From: Dactylis glomerata
Taxonomy: Eukaryota; Streptophyta; Magnoliopsida; Poales; Poaceae
Length of the DNA: 64,000 nt
Direction of reading: 5' to 3'
Assembly (NCBI GenBank): GCA_007115705.1
Contig: QXEO01000431.1
Location: 3,520,946-3,584,945 of the forward strand
The translations under genes and the position numbers were made by a program. How positions within the stretch are numbered: the first letter of the stretch is position 1; every line of letters starts with the position of its first letter. The notes under the pieces are model-generated. The model was not told the origin of the DNA, did no database searches, and saw nothing but the letters and a program-made list of their open reading frames with translations. Shown piece after piece: positions 32,552-45,950 of this stretch.

Positions 32552-35142
32552 GCATCCCCAAGCTTAACTCCTGCTCGTCCTCGAGTAGGTAAGTGATAAC
32601 AAAAGAAATAATTTTTGAGGTGACATGCACCTACACAATCTTGATCATATATGTAAGCGTTGTGAGCTGGGATCAAAAGAACTTAAAACATGGGCATGAA
32701 AGATATAATCTTGACAATAGAAACTTAGCAACCATGTTGTAAACATGCAAATGAACACAAACAAAAGATCATGAAAATGAAACAATGAAAGTCAAACGTG
32801 TGTTCAAATCATAAGGAAAAACATACAAATGGTTTTCAGCTTGTCCTTCATGGAGAGCAAAACATAAATGCATAGGACACCTTCAAGTTTAAGAGGGCGA
32901 CTAGATACAAATAATTTGAGAACAAGTGAAACCATAGTCATGAATCAATCAATGATAAACTTTGGGACAATGCACATTATACTCAGAATGACAACTATGC
33001 TCTCTTAATGGTGCATAAAGATAGAAGGTGGTGACTCAACATAAAAGTAAAAGAAAGGCCCTTCGCAGAGGGAAGCAGTGATTAAACATGTGCTAGAGCT
33101 TTTCATTTGTAAAACAGAGAGATAAAACTTGGGTTTTGAGAGGTGGTTGCTTTTGTCAACGAGTAGCAATGGGGTTCTTACTATCTTCCATACAAAAATG
33201 AAGCAAGTTTTTGAGAGAGAGAGAGATTGGCACTTTTGTGCTCTTTTATAAAGCTTGGCACTCCTCCCCACCTTTTTTCCTTTCACAAACCATGGCTAAC
33301 CGATTCCATCGGGTGCCCACCAACATTCACATTCCTTGGAGGAGTGCATTTTTTCTTTCTTTTTTCTCTTTTTTTTCTTTTTGGAATAAGCAATATGGAA
33401 GATAGCAAATCCGACCACTACGTCCCCATGAGCTGAAAACAGTGTCACAAAACGAGAAGTATTTTGAAGGTTTTGAAAGGTAGCACATGAAAATTTACTT
33501 GGAATGGCTTACAAATACCATGCATAGGAATTTATAGTGGACACAATGGCAAACTTTGGCTTTTAGGAGTTGGATGCACGAGTAGAGCTCATACTCAGTA
33601 CAAAATGAGGGCTAGCAAAAGACTGGGAGCGACCAACTAAGAGAGCAATAATGGCCATAATCATGCATAGCGACAAAGCGACATTAAAAGAAGCATAAGA
33701 TGGCATCAAAAGTCAAAAACTAAATGATCATAGAGGCTATAGGCGACTTATTTTATAGTCAACATGGTGTAAGCATGTGCCAAGTCAACCCAAATAAAGC
33801 ATCAAAGGAGAAAACCAAATAAATGCTTCCATATAATAAAAACAACGCATGATTTTTCAAAGGCTCATTAAGCAATCTCAGTCATTTGAGACAAGTCATG
33901 CTACAGCAAAACCACTAAGCATACTATCAAAAAGACATCAAGCATGACATGAAAAAGCCTAAGCCGCAGTCTACACAAGCTCCTTCTTGTACCACTATTT
34001 TGCACAAAGCTTTTTCTCTTTTCCAACACCATTTGAAATTTTTATAAACACCTCTTTTGATGAAAACCAATAAAGATCAGAGGCAAAAATACACCTTGAT
34101 AAACAAATATAAGAAGATCTGAACGCAAATTAATGCAAAAACGAAAACCAAAAACAGTAGCAGAAAAAGAGAACACTCATTGAAACGATAAGAGTGAAAA
34201 ACAGAGTGTTCTTGGCAAATGAAAAACGAGTTCATCTCCTCCAAAAGAAACATGATGTGATCTAACCATTTATTGCAGCAAACAAAACTAAACTAACTAA
34301 GAAAACTAAAACAACTGACGCTCCAAGAAAAACACATAGTGCATGAAGCAATAAAAATATAGTGTTTTGAAAGGTGACCTGATTTTTGCCGATGAAGAAG
34401 GGGTGCCTCGGGGGCATCCCCAAGCTTTGACGCTTGTACTTCTTGGATATTTCTTGGGGTGATGCATGGGCATCCCCAAGCTTGAGCTTTTGTCCATTCT
34501 TCAACTCATCTCATCATTCTCCAATCCCTACACTTGAAAACTTCCTTCATACAAAACTAAACACAATTCTATTAGCAACATTAGTGCAAGCATAACATAT
34601 AATCAATCCTCTATTTGCTTCAGGTTTCAACTCAAAACCACCACATATATAGCAAATACTACTGTAGCAACTTCCCCAAAAGTTCCATAATCAATATAAC
34701 TCAAAAGAAAGCGATAAAGTGGCAAACACAAATATTGGCAGAAATCTGTCAAAACTGAACAGCTGACAAAGGTCAAATTTTTGAGGGATTTTCTGTTGCT
34801 CAAATAAAAAAGTGTTAAACTAATGAAAGTTTGGATATAACCTGGGGCATATGCACAAGAAATCGCAGGTCCAAAAGATAAACAGAGAATTTTTACGAAT
34901 TTTTACGGTGCAGCACCGAAAACAGTTTCAGGACAGCAACATCCCCAAATCTTACCTCACTCAAATTAGAGGCTTCTCTTGTCACAACAACGAAATAAAA
35001 AGGATAAGGAGCGGTTATTACAGTAGTAATAACTTCCAAGACTCAATTAAAAGAAAAAGTACTAAAAATAAACAATGGGTTATCTCCCAAGAGTGCTTTT
35101 CTTTAACGCCTTTGAGCTAGGCGCAGTAATTTGCAAAGATGC

Positions 35143-35982
35143 TCATGTAGGCGCCATATAAGAGCTTGAGGCAAAGGCGCTATATAAAAACTTAAAGCAA
35201 TAGAGAGCATCAAAAAGCAAGTGTGAAAGACATTTATATCTGAACCACTTCCTATGCATAGGAATCTTGTAAGAAAATAAATCAACGAGGCACATAGTAG
35301 CAAGCATGGATAGATAAAACAAGTGCCACTTCAAGATTTGCAACATAAAGAGGGGAAACTTAATATTGTTGAGATCCATCAAACCATGTTTCCCTCTCTC
35401 ATAATAACTTTCAGTAGCATCATGAATAGAACTAACAATATAACTATCACATAAAACATCCCTATCATGATTCACATGCATAAAAGAATTAATACTCACC
35501 ACAGGAACAATAGTAGTAGGAGCAAATTCAATAGAATAATTATTCTCATCACCATAATCATCATAAATAGGAGGCATATTGTAATCATAACTAATTTTAT
35601 CCTCAATAGTAGGTGAACTGGAAATATTATACTCATCATCATAGCCATCATAAACTAGAGGTTTAGTATCATCACAAGCTAGAGAGCAACTATTTCGCAA
35701 AGCATATTCTTCAAACATATCATCATAAGAAGGAACATCACATATGGGAGATAAAATATCATGAGAGCAATTTTTCTCCACTAAAGCTGGGGGACTAAAA
35801 ATATCATACTTAACAAAACCAGCTTCCCCAAGCTTAGACTTTTCTGTAGCATTAGCAATAACGGAGTTCAAAGCATTCATACTAACAACACTATTAGCAT
35901 GCAAATTAAGCTCCAAAGGTTTTTCAATTTTCTCTTCAAACACTTCATATCTAAACTCAGGAAAAAAGACTAAAGAACTCAT
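35143..35982 (-). CDS. Tyr/Asp-rich protein of unknown function in element A
   Basis: Intact 279-aa frame starting at ATG 35982, about 120 bp inside the primer site, where gag would normally be. The middle part is acidic and Tyr-rich with repeated Y-D-D motifs (VYDGYDDEYN, IYDDYGDENN). The C-terminal quarter has hydrophobic stretches around FLYLSMLATMCLVDLF-like sequence that could be membrane segments. No gag zinc knuckle, protease or RT motif. Function unknown. Being uninterrupted between decayed neighbours suggests recent selection or recent insertion. Confidence 0.6.
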   Translation of the reverse strand: MSSLVFFPEFRYEVFEEKIEKPLELNLHANSVVSMNALNSVIANATEKSKLGEAGFVKYDIFSPPALVEKNCSHDILSPICDVPSYDDMFEEYALRNSCSLACDDTKPLVYDGYDDEYNISSSPTIEDKISYDYNMPPIYDDYGDENNYSIEFAPTTIVPVVSINSFMHVNHDRDVLCDSYIVSSIHDATESYYERGKHGLMDLNNIKFPLFMLQILKWHLFYLSMLATMCLVDLFSYKIPMHRKWFRYKCLSHLLFDALYCFKFLYSAFASSSYMAPT

Positions 35983-36132
35983 TATTTTCCATTAAGCCTA
36001 ACTAGTGAAAATAAAAACAAGAAACAAAAAGATGCAATTGCAGAATCTAAAGGAAATAACTCCGAGTACTCACACAGGAGGATGCGAGTACCTTTTACCT
36101 TACCTCCCCGGCAACGGCGCCAGAAAAGAGCT

Positions 36133-37088
36133 TGATGTCTACGCACTTCTATTCTTGTAGACACTTGTTGGGCCTCCAAGTGCAGAGGTTTGTAGAACAA
36201 CAGCAAGTTTCCCTTAAGTGGATCACCCAAGGTTTATCGAACTCAGGGAGGTTAGAGGTCAAAGCTATCCCTCTCAAGCAACCCTGCAATTACGATACAG
36301 AAAGTCTCTTGTGTTCCCAACACACCCAATACACTTGTCAGATGTATAGGTGCACTAGTTCGGCGAAGAGATAGTGAAATACAAGTGGTATAGATGATTA
36401 TAAGTAGCAAACGTGATGTGAAATAAATATCGCTGCGAGCAAACAAGTAACAAAATAGCAAGTAAACGGTGTGCAAAGCTTGGAAACAAGGCCTAGGGAT
36501 CATACTTTCACTAGTGGACACACTCCCAACAATATAACATGAATGAACAAATAAATAACTTCTCTCCACTATAGTACTCTGAATTACTCTCCTATTGAAT
36601 AACACTAATCATTGTGTAGTGGCTACAGAAGCACCCCTTAAAGTTCATCAAGTACTTGACAAACACCACTCATAGAGACATCCAAATCAGATCACAATTC
36701 AAGATAGAAATCATTGCGACTTAGACCAAGTACTAACACGGTGCACACACTGTCAACTTTACACCATGAAAGGAGGAATAGATCACTCAAACTATCATAG
36801 TAATAATTACTCTCATAATCCACAAGAGATCACGATCATAGCCTAAACCAAGTACCACCACGATGCACGCACTATCACCGTTACACCATGGCAGGAGGAA
36901 TAGATTACTTTAATAACATCACTAGAGTACACTATAATAATTAAGCATAGGAGTAGCATAATATCTGAATAATAACATCTACTTGTTCAACATGATACAA
37001 AGCTCACGATCACATAAAGATCACATCATGGGAGAGGGAGGTGAACCACATAGCTACCGGTAGAGCCCTCAGCCCCGGGGATGAACTA
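36133..37088 (-). repeat. 5' LTR of element A, partial
   Basis: First 956 bp (plus-strand sense) of the element A LTR, corresponding to 30985-31940. Broken at GGATGAACTA, where element B starts with TGGTCAGTTG. Confidence 0.88.
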
Positions 37089-38104
37089 TGGTCAGTTGTG
37101 ATTATAGGGGGGGGGGTTTCTTGTCGTCTCCACAGGGATCAACACAATTGAGACTATTTCCTAATTTCCAGAAGCTAAGCAGAAAAGTGGGGTTTTTGGT
37201 GTTGTAAACTGAAAAGTAACAGGAGATTTTGAGCAGGGAAGTTTTAATATAGCAAGTTCAAGGATTTCTTGTTTGTTAGGCAAGAAAGCAGTGAACACAC
37301 AAGCAAATTTAGGAAGGGATGTGTTTTTGGGACTAGGTGCAGAGACTAGTCTTATACCTCACAGATCAAGCAGTTGCAACACAGATTTCACAGTAACTTT
37401 AGAGTTTACAATGGAGTGTGTCACTCAAACCAGAGCAAAATCAAAGACAAGTTTCAAACTGTTTTACAGTGCAGGATCCACAACATAGCACAGAGAATAG
37501 GGACAGGGAGAGAGATTTGCTGTTGGTCACCGAAGGCTTGCCGTGGCAGAGGAAGTAGAGGAGGCAGAGAAGTTGCTCTCGTGGCAGAGGGTGCAGAGGT
37601 TGAGGAAGAGCTTGGCCTTCAGATCCTTCCAGCCATGTTCATCTTGTTGTTCTTGAGGTTCCTGAAGGAGTTCTTGGTGTTCTTGGTGGAGTTCATGGTG
37701 GGATGGAGTGGCTGTGGATGCGAGATGAGATGATGGGAGTGAACCTAGACCTCTCCTTTTATAGACTTTTGGTGGCATTCTTGCTGCGGCGTAGAGGAGT
37801 AGAGGAAAGTTGGTGGCGGCAGCGGCTTTTCTGCTTTTGCCGTTTTTCTTGTCATTTTGTGCCGTACCAGCCACTTTCTGCTGTGCTTGCTTTTCTTGCT
37901 CCTCACGTTGGACTCCTCCTTTCCTGGTGGCTTGGACTATTGTTTGAATTGCTTTGACTTGTAGATTTATGTGCCTTGGCGCACTGAACTGCATCAAAGG
38001 ATCAAGTGCTATAAAAATTGGTACAACATTGGATGAAATGGAGTAAAACAGGCAAAGTTCAAGGTTGTGAGGTTCAAAATATTATATAAATCTTAGAGTG
38101 ATCA
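37089..38104 (-). repeat. 3' LTR of element B
   Basis: Matches 44933-45950. A minus-strand TATA box CTATAAAAGG lies at about 37756-37766. The LTR contains a 10-G run (37107-37116) against 12 G in the other LTR. Confidence 0.9.
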
Positions 38105-39201
38105 AAACCCCCAGACCAAAACCTTTGCTTGTCCTCAAGTAAAGAAGTGTGCATTGTACCAAACAAAATGCAACAGAGCATGATAAGATACATTACTGTC
38201 TCATGCAGATAGGTCTTGCAAGTGCCAATTCAAAAACAAGTTTCACAAGTAGAAATTGGGTATGTCTAGATCAAACAACAAGGACTCAAAAGTATAATGC
38301 AATTGTTTCTGAAATTGAAAACTCAAGATCCAGCAGATAGCCAGGAACAAACTATGAATGCAAAGTTAGGGCTTCACCTATTACAGTTCCCAGGAACATA
38401 ATAGGCTAATGCATAGACAAGTTAGTCAGTTAGTAACTTAGCTTCTTTGATGGGTCAACTTAGTGCTTCACAACTACAATCCCAAGATCATAGATGCTAG
38501 TGCTTTGGGTATTTACAACAGGTTTTACTTAGCATTTTCAGGTTAGTGCTTCACACACCACAATCCAGAGATCATGGTTGCTAATGCCAAACTTTTTCCT
38601 TACTGTTAGTGTGTTAGTGTGTTAGTGCTTCACAAATCACAATCCAGAGATCATGTTTGCTAATGCAAAAAATGCAACAGATGCAATTGGTTAGGGGCTA
38701 AGAAATGGATCATGAACTTCATTCTCAGGGCAATTAACAAATATACTGATGTTTCACAGGTTCTTTGAGTAGAGACATACAAAGGTTCTGATTTGAAACT
38801 TGGCTCTAAAAATAGGCATTTGCAAGAGTTATAAGCAGATTCAAAGCAAAGTTCTTCATAGCATGCAAAGTGATATTTTCAGGTTCAAGCAACAAAATTT
38901 GATTCATTTCTTAACAGAGCACTTTCACACAAGATCAACCAATAGTGGAGTATATTCTGATTCAGATTTCAAAAAATGTATGGAATTGGAAAGTGTTCAC
39001 CTGGTGGTTTTCCTGCTTCCTTGCCTTGCCAATCCTCAGCTAGCCATGTCCTCATCCAAATTCTCACTGAAACAACAGAAAGAAAGAAACACACAAGGCA
39101 AAAACATAAAAAGTGAAAGGGAAATGTATTTACAAGGTGATACCAGGTTACCTCCTGGAAGAGTGCTTGTTTAAAGTCACTAGCTTGACTATAGCTTCTC
39201 A

Positions 39202-42200
39202 TCACTGGTTTGCAGGGGCAGAGGATGCATTGGGGCCATCCTCTGGTTCATCATCTTCATCAACTTGATTTTCAATCATATCTCCAATCCTGTAGTGCTT
39301 GAGCCTCTGGCCATTTACCTTGAAGGTTCCTTCAGCTGAGCTTTGCACCTCAAAGGCACCATGGCCTAGATCTTTCTTGATAACACAAGGGCCAAACCAT
39401 CTGGACTTGAACTTTCCAGAGAACAGATGTAACTTGGAGTCATAGACCAGCACTGACTGCCCAACAGTGAATTCTCTTCTCAGAATGTGAGAGTCATGCC
39501 ATTTCTTGGTCTTCTCCTTGTAAATCTTTGCACTTTCATAGGCATCATTCCTTAGCTCTTCAAGCTCACACATCTGCAGTTTTCTCAAGCATCCTGCCTT
39601 CCCTAAGTCCATGTTCAGCTTCCTAATTGCCCATTGAGCTCTGTGCTCCAATTCAACTGGCAGATGGCATGCCTTGCCATAGACAATTCTGAAAGGAGAC
39701 ATGCCTATGGGTGTCTTGTATGCTGTCATGTAAGCCCACAGAGTGTCAGGCAATTTCATTGACCAATCTCATCTGGTCTTGGACACAACTTTCTCCAAGA
39801 TTTGCTTGATTTCTCTGTTTGACAACTCCACTTGGCCATTGTCCTGAGGATGATAAGGAGTTGTCACTCTGTGATTCTTCACTCCATACTTGGTCAGAAG
39901 CTTCTCAAACTGGTCATTGTTGAAGTGAGCACCACCATCACTGATTACAACTCTTGGCACTCCAAATCTTGGGAAAATGACAGTCTTGAACAATCTACAA
40001 ACAGCCTTGGCATCAGCATTGACAGTAGGTATGGCTTCAACCCATTTTGACACATAGTCTACAGCAACAAGGATGTGCTTGTAGCCTTGAGAAGAGGGCA
40101 GGGGTCCAACAAAGTCTACTCCCCAAACATCAAACAATTCCACTTCCAGGATTCCTTTTTGGGGCATCTCATTTCTCCTAGAAATCTTTCCTGCTCTTTG
40201 GCAAGGATCACACTTCATTATGTAGTCATGAACATCTCTGAACAAACTTGGCCAAAAGAAGCCAGCTTGCAAAATCTTTGCTTGTGTCTTGAATACTCCA
40301 GCATGGCCTCCATACATGCCAGCATGGCATTGGAACATCACATCATTCTTTTCATCAGAGGGAACACACCTCCTCACAATGCCATCAGCACAATGTTTGT
40401 ACAGAAAAGGCTCATCCCAATAGTAATTCTTGACATCATGGAGGAACTTTTTCTTTTGCTGGTAGGAGAGGTCAGCTGGCACAATATCACAAGCTAGGAA
40501 ATTCACAAAGTCAGCATACCAAGGGGAATTGGCACTGACTGCCATGAGCTGTTCTCCAGGTATCTGATCATGAATCTCTCTGTTTTCATCAAAGTTGATC
40601 CTGGATAAGTGGTCTGCAACTGAATTCTCTGATCCTTTCTTGTCTCTAATTTCTATGTCAAACTCTTGGAGCAGAAGGATCCATCTGATGAGCCTTGGTT
40701 TGGCATCCTTTTTGCTCACCAAGTATCTGATTGCTGCATGATCAGTGTACACAATGCACTTGTGTCCAACAAGGTATGGTCTAAATTTATCAAAGGAGAA
40801 CACTACTGCAAGCAGCTCCTTCTCTGTGGTGGTGTAGTTGATCTGAGCATCATCCAAAGTCTTGCTAGCATAATGGATAACATGTACAGCTTTGTCCTTC
40901 CTCTGTCCAAGAACTGCTCCAACAGCAAAGTCACTTGCATCACACATCAATTCAAATGGTAGTGTCCAGTCAGGAGGTTGAACAACAGGGGCTGTGATGA
41001 GAGCATCTTTCAACTGGTTGAATGCTTGCAAACAGGAGTCATCAAACACAAACTTTACTTCATGATTCAGGAGATTGGTGAGTGGCTTGGCAAGATGGGA
41101 GAAGTTCTTGATAAACCTTCTGTAGAAGCCAGCATGGCCCAAGAAACTTTGGATTCCCTTCACATTTTCTGGTGGAGGGAGCTTGGCAATCACATCTACC
41201 TTTGCCATGTCCACCTCAATTCCTCTAGCAGACACAAGGTGGCCCAGCACAATGCCTTCAGAGACAAGAAAGTGGCATTTTTCCCAATTCAGGATCAAGT
41301 TTTGCTCTGAGCATCTGTGAAGGACTAAGGTCAGGTTTTTCAAGCAAGTTTCAAAATCTTTTCCATACACAGTGAAGTCATCCATGAAAACCTCCATAAT
41401 CTTCTCAATGTGATCAGAAAATATTGACATCATGCATCTCTGGAAGGTGCCTGGTGCATTGCAAAGGCCAAAGGGTAGCCTTTTGAATGCAAATGTACCA
41501 TATGGGCAGGTGAATGTGGTCTTGTCTTGATCAGAAGGGTGAATTGGTATCTGCAAGAATCCAGAGTAGCCATCAAGGTAGCAGTAGAACTTCTGGCCAG
41601 CAAGCCTTTCCAACATCTGGTCCATGAATGGCAGAGGGAAATGATCTTTCCTGGTTGCTTTGTTCAATTTTCTGAAGTCATTCACCATCCTCCATCCTGT
41701 AACAGGTCTTGTGGTCATAAGCCTTCCTTCTTCATTTTCAACAACAGTGTAGCCACCTTTCTTGGGCACAATGTGCATAGGACTCACCCACTCACTATCA
41801 GAGATGGGATAGATCATTCCTGCCTTTAACAATTTCAGAACTTCCTTCTTGACAACATCTTGCATAGCAGGGTTTAATCTTCTCTGTCCCTCTCTTGTTG
41901 GCCTGCTGCCTTCTTCCAAGTGGATCCTGTGAGAGCACACTTTCTCACTAATTCCAATGATGTCATCAATGGAATATCCAATGACATTTTTGTACAATTT
42001 CAAAATGGACAGAAGGCTTTCTTCTTGCTCAGGGGTGAGGGCAGAACTGATAATCACAGGGTGTATCTTCTCCTTCTCCAAGAATGAGTACTTCAAATGG
42101 GATGGTAGTTCCTTTAGCTCAACAATAGAATGATGAGCTTGTTGAGCTGGTAATTCTCTTGCACTTGACTCAGGTATACTTTCACAAGTTTTCACTTCAC

Positions 42201-44709
42201 AGAGCTGCTGTACATCACTGTTTTCAGCTGTAACAAAGACTTGAGCATCAGGCTCTTGTGGCTCAGATTGTGGCAAAGTTTCCAACACACTTCTCTCAAC
42301 AACATCAATGGAATGGCAATGTTCAGGAACATTGGGTAAGTGAGTGGCATGTTTCATGCTGAACTCAACTTGCTCTGAACCAAATTGTAACTTGAGGGTT
42401 CCACCTTTCACATCAATGATGGCACCAGCAGTTGCCAAGAATGGCCTGCCTAGAATCATTGATTCAGCATTGTCTTCCATCTCTAGCACAACAAAGTCCA
42501 CAGGATATGCAAAGTTGCCAACTTGGACTGGCACATTTTCAAGGATTCCCACTGGTTTTCTCAAGGTTCTATCAGCAAGTTGAAGTGTCATGGGAGTAGG
42601 CTTCAATGTTCCCAACTGTAGAATCTGGCTTGCAGCAGAGGGTAACACACTCACAGCGGAGCCTAAGTCACAAAGGGCAGTAAAGGTTTTTCTTCCCACT
42701 ACACAGGGAATGCTGAAGCTTCCAGGGTCTTGTAACTTCTTGGGCATGCTGTTCAAGATCACAGCACTGCAATCTTCTGTCAAGGCTACTAACTCAGGGC
42801 TGTCCAGACTCCTCTTCCTTGTGATCAGATCTTTGAAAAACTTTGCATATAGGGGAATGTGCAACACTGCATCCAAGATGGGGATGGTGATTTGCACTTC
42901 CTTCATGGTCTCAAGGAATTTAGAGTATTGCTTCTCCTCCTTGGTCTTGTCCAATCTCTCTGGAAATGGCACTTTCATCAACAAAGGCTTCTCTGTTGGT
43001 TCTGTGGCAGAGATCTGTGCCTTGGCAGGGTTTTCTGTCTCGGCAGGCTGTCCTGTTGATTTTTCCTGCCTTGACAGAACAATTTCTGGAGGTGTTTGTT
43101 GCTGCACTGTGGGTCTTCTCTATGGAGCAACATAAGTGACATTTGGTGGGGTTTTGAGCAGGGGTTCAGTGTTCACCCCACTCCTAGTGGTGACTACATC
43201 TACAACTTCAGTAGTGGAAAGGGCACCACACTGTTTTGGGTTCTTCTCTGCTTGAGCTGGCAATTTTCCTTCAGCTTGGTTTCCAGTGTTGTTGTTCTGG
43301 ATTCCAGCAGTGAGTTGCTGCATAGTCTTGTAGAAAAGTTCAGATTGCATTTTCATAGTTTCTTGCATTCCACTGAACATTTCCTTTTGTAGCTTCATCA
43401 TTTCACCAAGTTCAGATTGGCTGCTGCTGCTGGAAGATGCAGTTTGCTGATTCACTGGATGGTGCTGTTGTGGGTGTTGCATTTGACCTTAGGGTCTTAA
43501 ATTCTGTTGTCCTTGCTGGTGGTAGCTCTGCTGGGATGCTTGAGCAAAGTTCTGCTGATTTGGTGGTGGGTAACTTTGCTGATTGGCATTCTTGTAAGAC
43601 AGGTTGGGGTGGTTTCTCCAAGAGGGGTTGTAACTTTGGGAATAAGGGCCTTGGTTCTGGGCATAGTTCACCTCTGATATCATGGCTTCAGGAGGTGCAG
43701 ACAAGGTGCATTCCATGAGTGAATGACCTTCTTTTCCACAAATTGCACAAGCAGATGAGACTTGGTTGACAGGCACCAATGCTTGGCTGTTTCTTTTTGT
43801 CATAAGCTGGGCAAGCTGAGTTGTTAAACTCTCCAACTTAGCTTCCAAAGCATTCTGGCCACTTGACTGAATCTGCAGCTGATTGTTGGGGTGGACAGCT
43901 CTTTCATTTGTCCAAGAGAAGTTGTGTGATGCCATGCTCTCAATCAACTCAGTAGCTTCATCAAGGGTCTTGTTCATGATTCCACCTCCAGCAGCTGAGT
44001 CAACAAATGATCTGGTTTGCTCTGTCAAACCCTTGTAGAAGATTTGCAAGATGAGCCATTGCTCCTGGCCATGGTTGGGACACATCCTGATGAGGCCTTG
44101 GTATCTCTGCCAAGTATCATACAGGCTTTCTCCTTCATATTGCACAAATCTTGTTATCTTGTCCCTGCATTCAGCTGCTTTGGTTGGAGGGAAATATCTC
44201 TCAAAGAAGGCTTGAAGAACATGTTCCCATGTGTCTCAGCAGTGAACAGGAAGAGAGTGGAACCAAACTTTTGCAAGTCCAGATAGTGAGAAGGGGAACA
44301 ATTGCATCCTGATGGCTTCAGGAGGAACACCATTGTGCTTCAAAGTGTTGCAGTACTCCAGAAAGTTTCTGATATGCTCATGGGGGCTCTCCAAAGCAGA
44401 ACCTTTGAAGGGATTATGTTGCACCATATTGATCAGAGCTGGCTTGATTTCCCAGTTGTTTGCTTGTATTGCAGGCATAATCACATCTGCATTGTTGATC
44501 TGGTCCTTGGGGATCCACAAGTCTCTCAATTTCTTGTCACCCATGCTGAAATCTGAGGATGAGGATTCCAAATCTGAGATAGAGGTTTCCAAGTCTTCAG
44601 CAGAAGCTTCAGAGACTGCTCTCTTTCTTGCAAACAAAGTCCTCTCTGGCTCAGGATCAAATGGAGCTAGAGGTGAATCTTCAGAGGACTGCATCAACTG
44701 AATTTCCAC
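39202..44709 (-). pseudogene. Element B gag-pol polyprotein with four in-frame stops
   Basis: A single frame of 1836 codons from ATG 44709. Gag (about 44709-43500) carries a CX2CX4HX4C knuckle (CAICGKEGHSLMEC, near 43745). Protease has CDLGSAVSVLP (near 42675). Reverse transcriptase has LPFGLCNAPGTFQR and the active-site FMDDF (near 41380). RNase H (FELMCDASDFAVGAVLG) and integrase (D in VDFVGPLP, D in ISDGGAHF, E in QVELSNREI) follow in Gypsy order. In-frame stops: TGA 44236-44238, TAA 43489-43491, TAG 43120-43122, TGA 39769-39771. There are no frameshifts. Together with the primer site, this places it in the Athila lineage. Confidence 0.9.
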
Positions 44710-44932
44710 AGAAAATGGATGAAATCATTGTTCTTCTACACACAATCACAAACAAGAACTTAATCAAGGGTTAGTGAACTAAATCCCCTAATAAAAGTTC
44801 TAAGCTTTGATCACAGACATGTTGATGGGACAGACAATCAAAAGTTGCAATTGGAACAAGTATTTACACAGCTTAGTCTACTGTAATCTAAGGAAACAAT
44901 CAAAAGTTGATCCCCGGCAACGGCGCCAATTT

Positions 44933-45950
44933 TGGTCAGTTGTGATTATAGGGGGGGGGGGGTTTCTTGTCGTCTCCACAGGGATCAACACAATTGAGAC
45001 TATTTCCTAATTTCCAGAAGCTAAGCAGAAAAGTGGGGTTTTTGGTGTTGTAAACTGAAAAGTAACAGGAGATTTTGAGCAGGGAAGTTTTAATATAGCA
45101 AGTTCAAGGATTTCTTGTTTGTCAGGCAAGAAAGCAGTGAACACACAAGCAAATTTAGGAAGGGATGTGTTTTTGGGACTAGGTGCAGAGACTAGTCTTA
45201 TACCTCACAGATCAAGCAGTTGCAACACAGATTTCACAGTAACTTTAGAGTTTACAATGGAGTGTGTCACTCAAACCAGAGCAAAATCAAAGACAAGTTT
45301 CAAACTGTTTTACAGTGCAGGATCCACAACATAGCACAGAGAATAGGGACAGGGAGAGAGATTTGCTGTTGGTCACCGAAGGCTTGCCGTGGCAGAGGAA
45401 GTAGAGGAGGCAGAGAAGTTGCTCTCGTGGCAGAGGGTGCAGAGGTTGAGGAAGAGCTTGGCCTTCAGATCCTTCCAGCCATGTTCATCTTGTTGTTCTT
45501 GAGGTTCCTGAAGGAGTTCTTGGTGTTCTTGGTGGAGTTCATGGTGGGATGGAGTGGCTGTGGATGCGAGATGAGATGATGGGAGTGAACCTAGACCTCT
45601 CCTTTTATAGACTTTTGGTGGCATTCTTGCTGCGGCGTAGAGGAGTAGAGGAAAGTTGGTGGCGGCAGCGGCTTTTCTGCTTTTGCCATTTTTCTTGTCA
45701 TTTTGTGCCGTACCAGCCACTTTCTGCCGTGCTTGCTTTTCTTGCTCCTCACGTTGGACTCCTCCTTTCCTGGTGGCTTGGACTATTGTTTGAATTGCTT
45801 TGACTTGTAGATTTATGTGCCTTGGCGCACTGAACTGCATCAAAGGATCAAGTGCTATAAAAGTTGGTACAACATTGGATGAAATGGAGTAAAACAGGCA
45901 AAGTTCAAGGTTGTGAGGTTCAAAATATTATATAAATCTTAGAGTGATCA
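44933..45950 (-). repeat. 5' LTR of element B
   Basis: Near-identical to 37089-38104. Followed on the minus strand by AAATTGGCGCCGTTGCCGGG, the primer-binding site. Confidence 0.9.

Larger units (their letters stand above)
30985..37088 (-). mobile_element. Element A: Athila-like non-autonomous LTR retrotransposon, truncated
   Basis: Minus-strand element. The 3' LTR is 30985-32551 (1567 bp, starts TGATATGTCTCAAACG, ends TAGACATCA on the minus strand). The polypurine-like tract AAGCTTGGGGATGC abuts it. The primer site TGGCGCCGTTGCCGGGGA lies at about 36105-36122, and the 5' LTR starts at 36133. The 5' LTR is cut at 37088 by element B; its remaining 611 bp are absent. The interior encodes one 279-aa protein and no gag-pol. 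It inserted in the TNPA-like exon. Confidence 0.85.
37089..45950 (-). mobile_element. Element B: Athila-like Gypsy retrotransposon, nearly intact
   Basis: Minus strand. LTRs are 37089-38104 (1016 bp) and 44933-45950 (1018 bp). They start TGATCACTCT and end CAACTGACCA on the minus strand, differing by about four substitutions and a G-tract length. Primer site TGGCGCCGTTGCCGGGGA at about 44912-44929; polypurine tract GGTCTGGGGGTTT next to the 3' LTR. One gag-pol frame (44709-39202). Beyond the 5' LTR there is no target duplication but a second copy of the 3' internal region (45951-46715). It inserted into the LTR of element A. Confidence 0.9.

Noticed and set aside
42590..43135. 181-aa plus-strand ORF, and several other long plus-strand ORFs within 39800-44700
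   Set aside because: Antisense shadows of the element B gag-pol frame.
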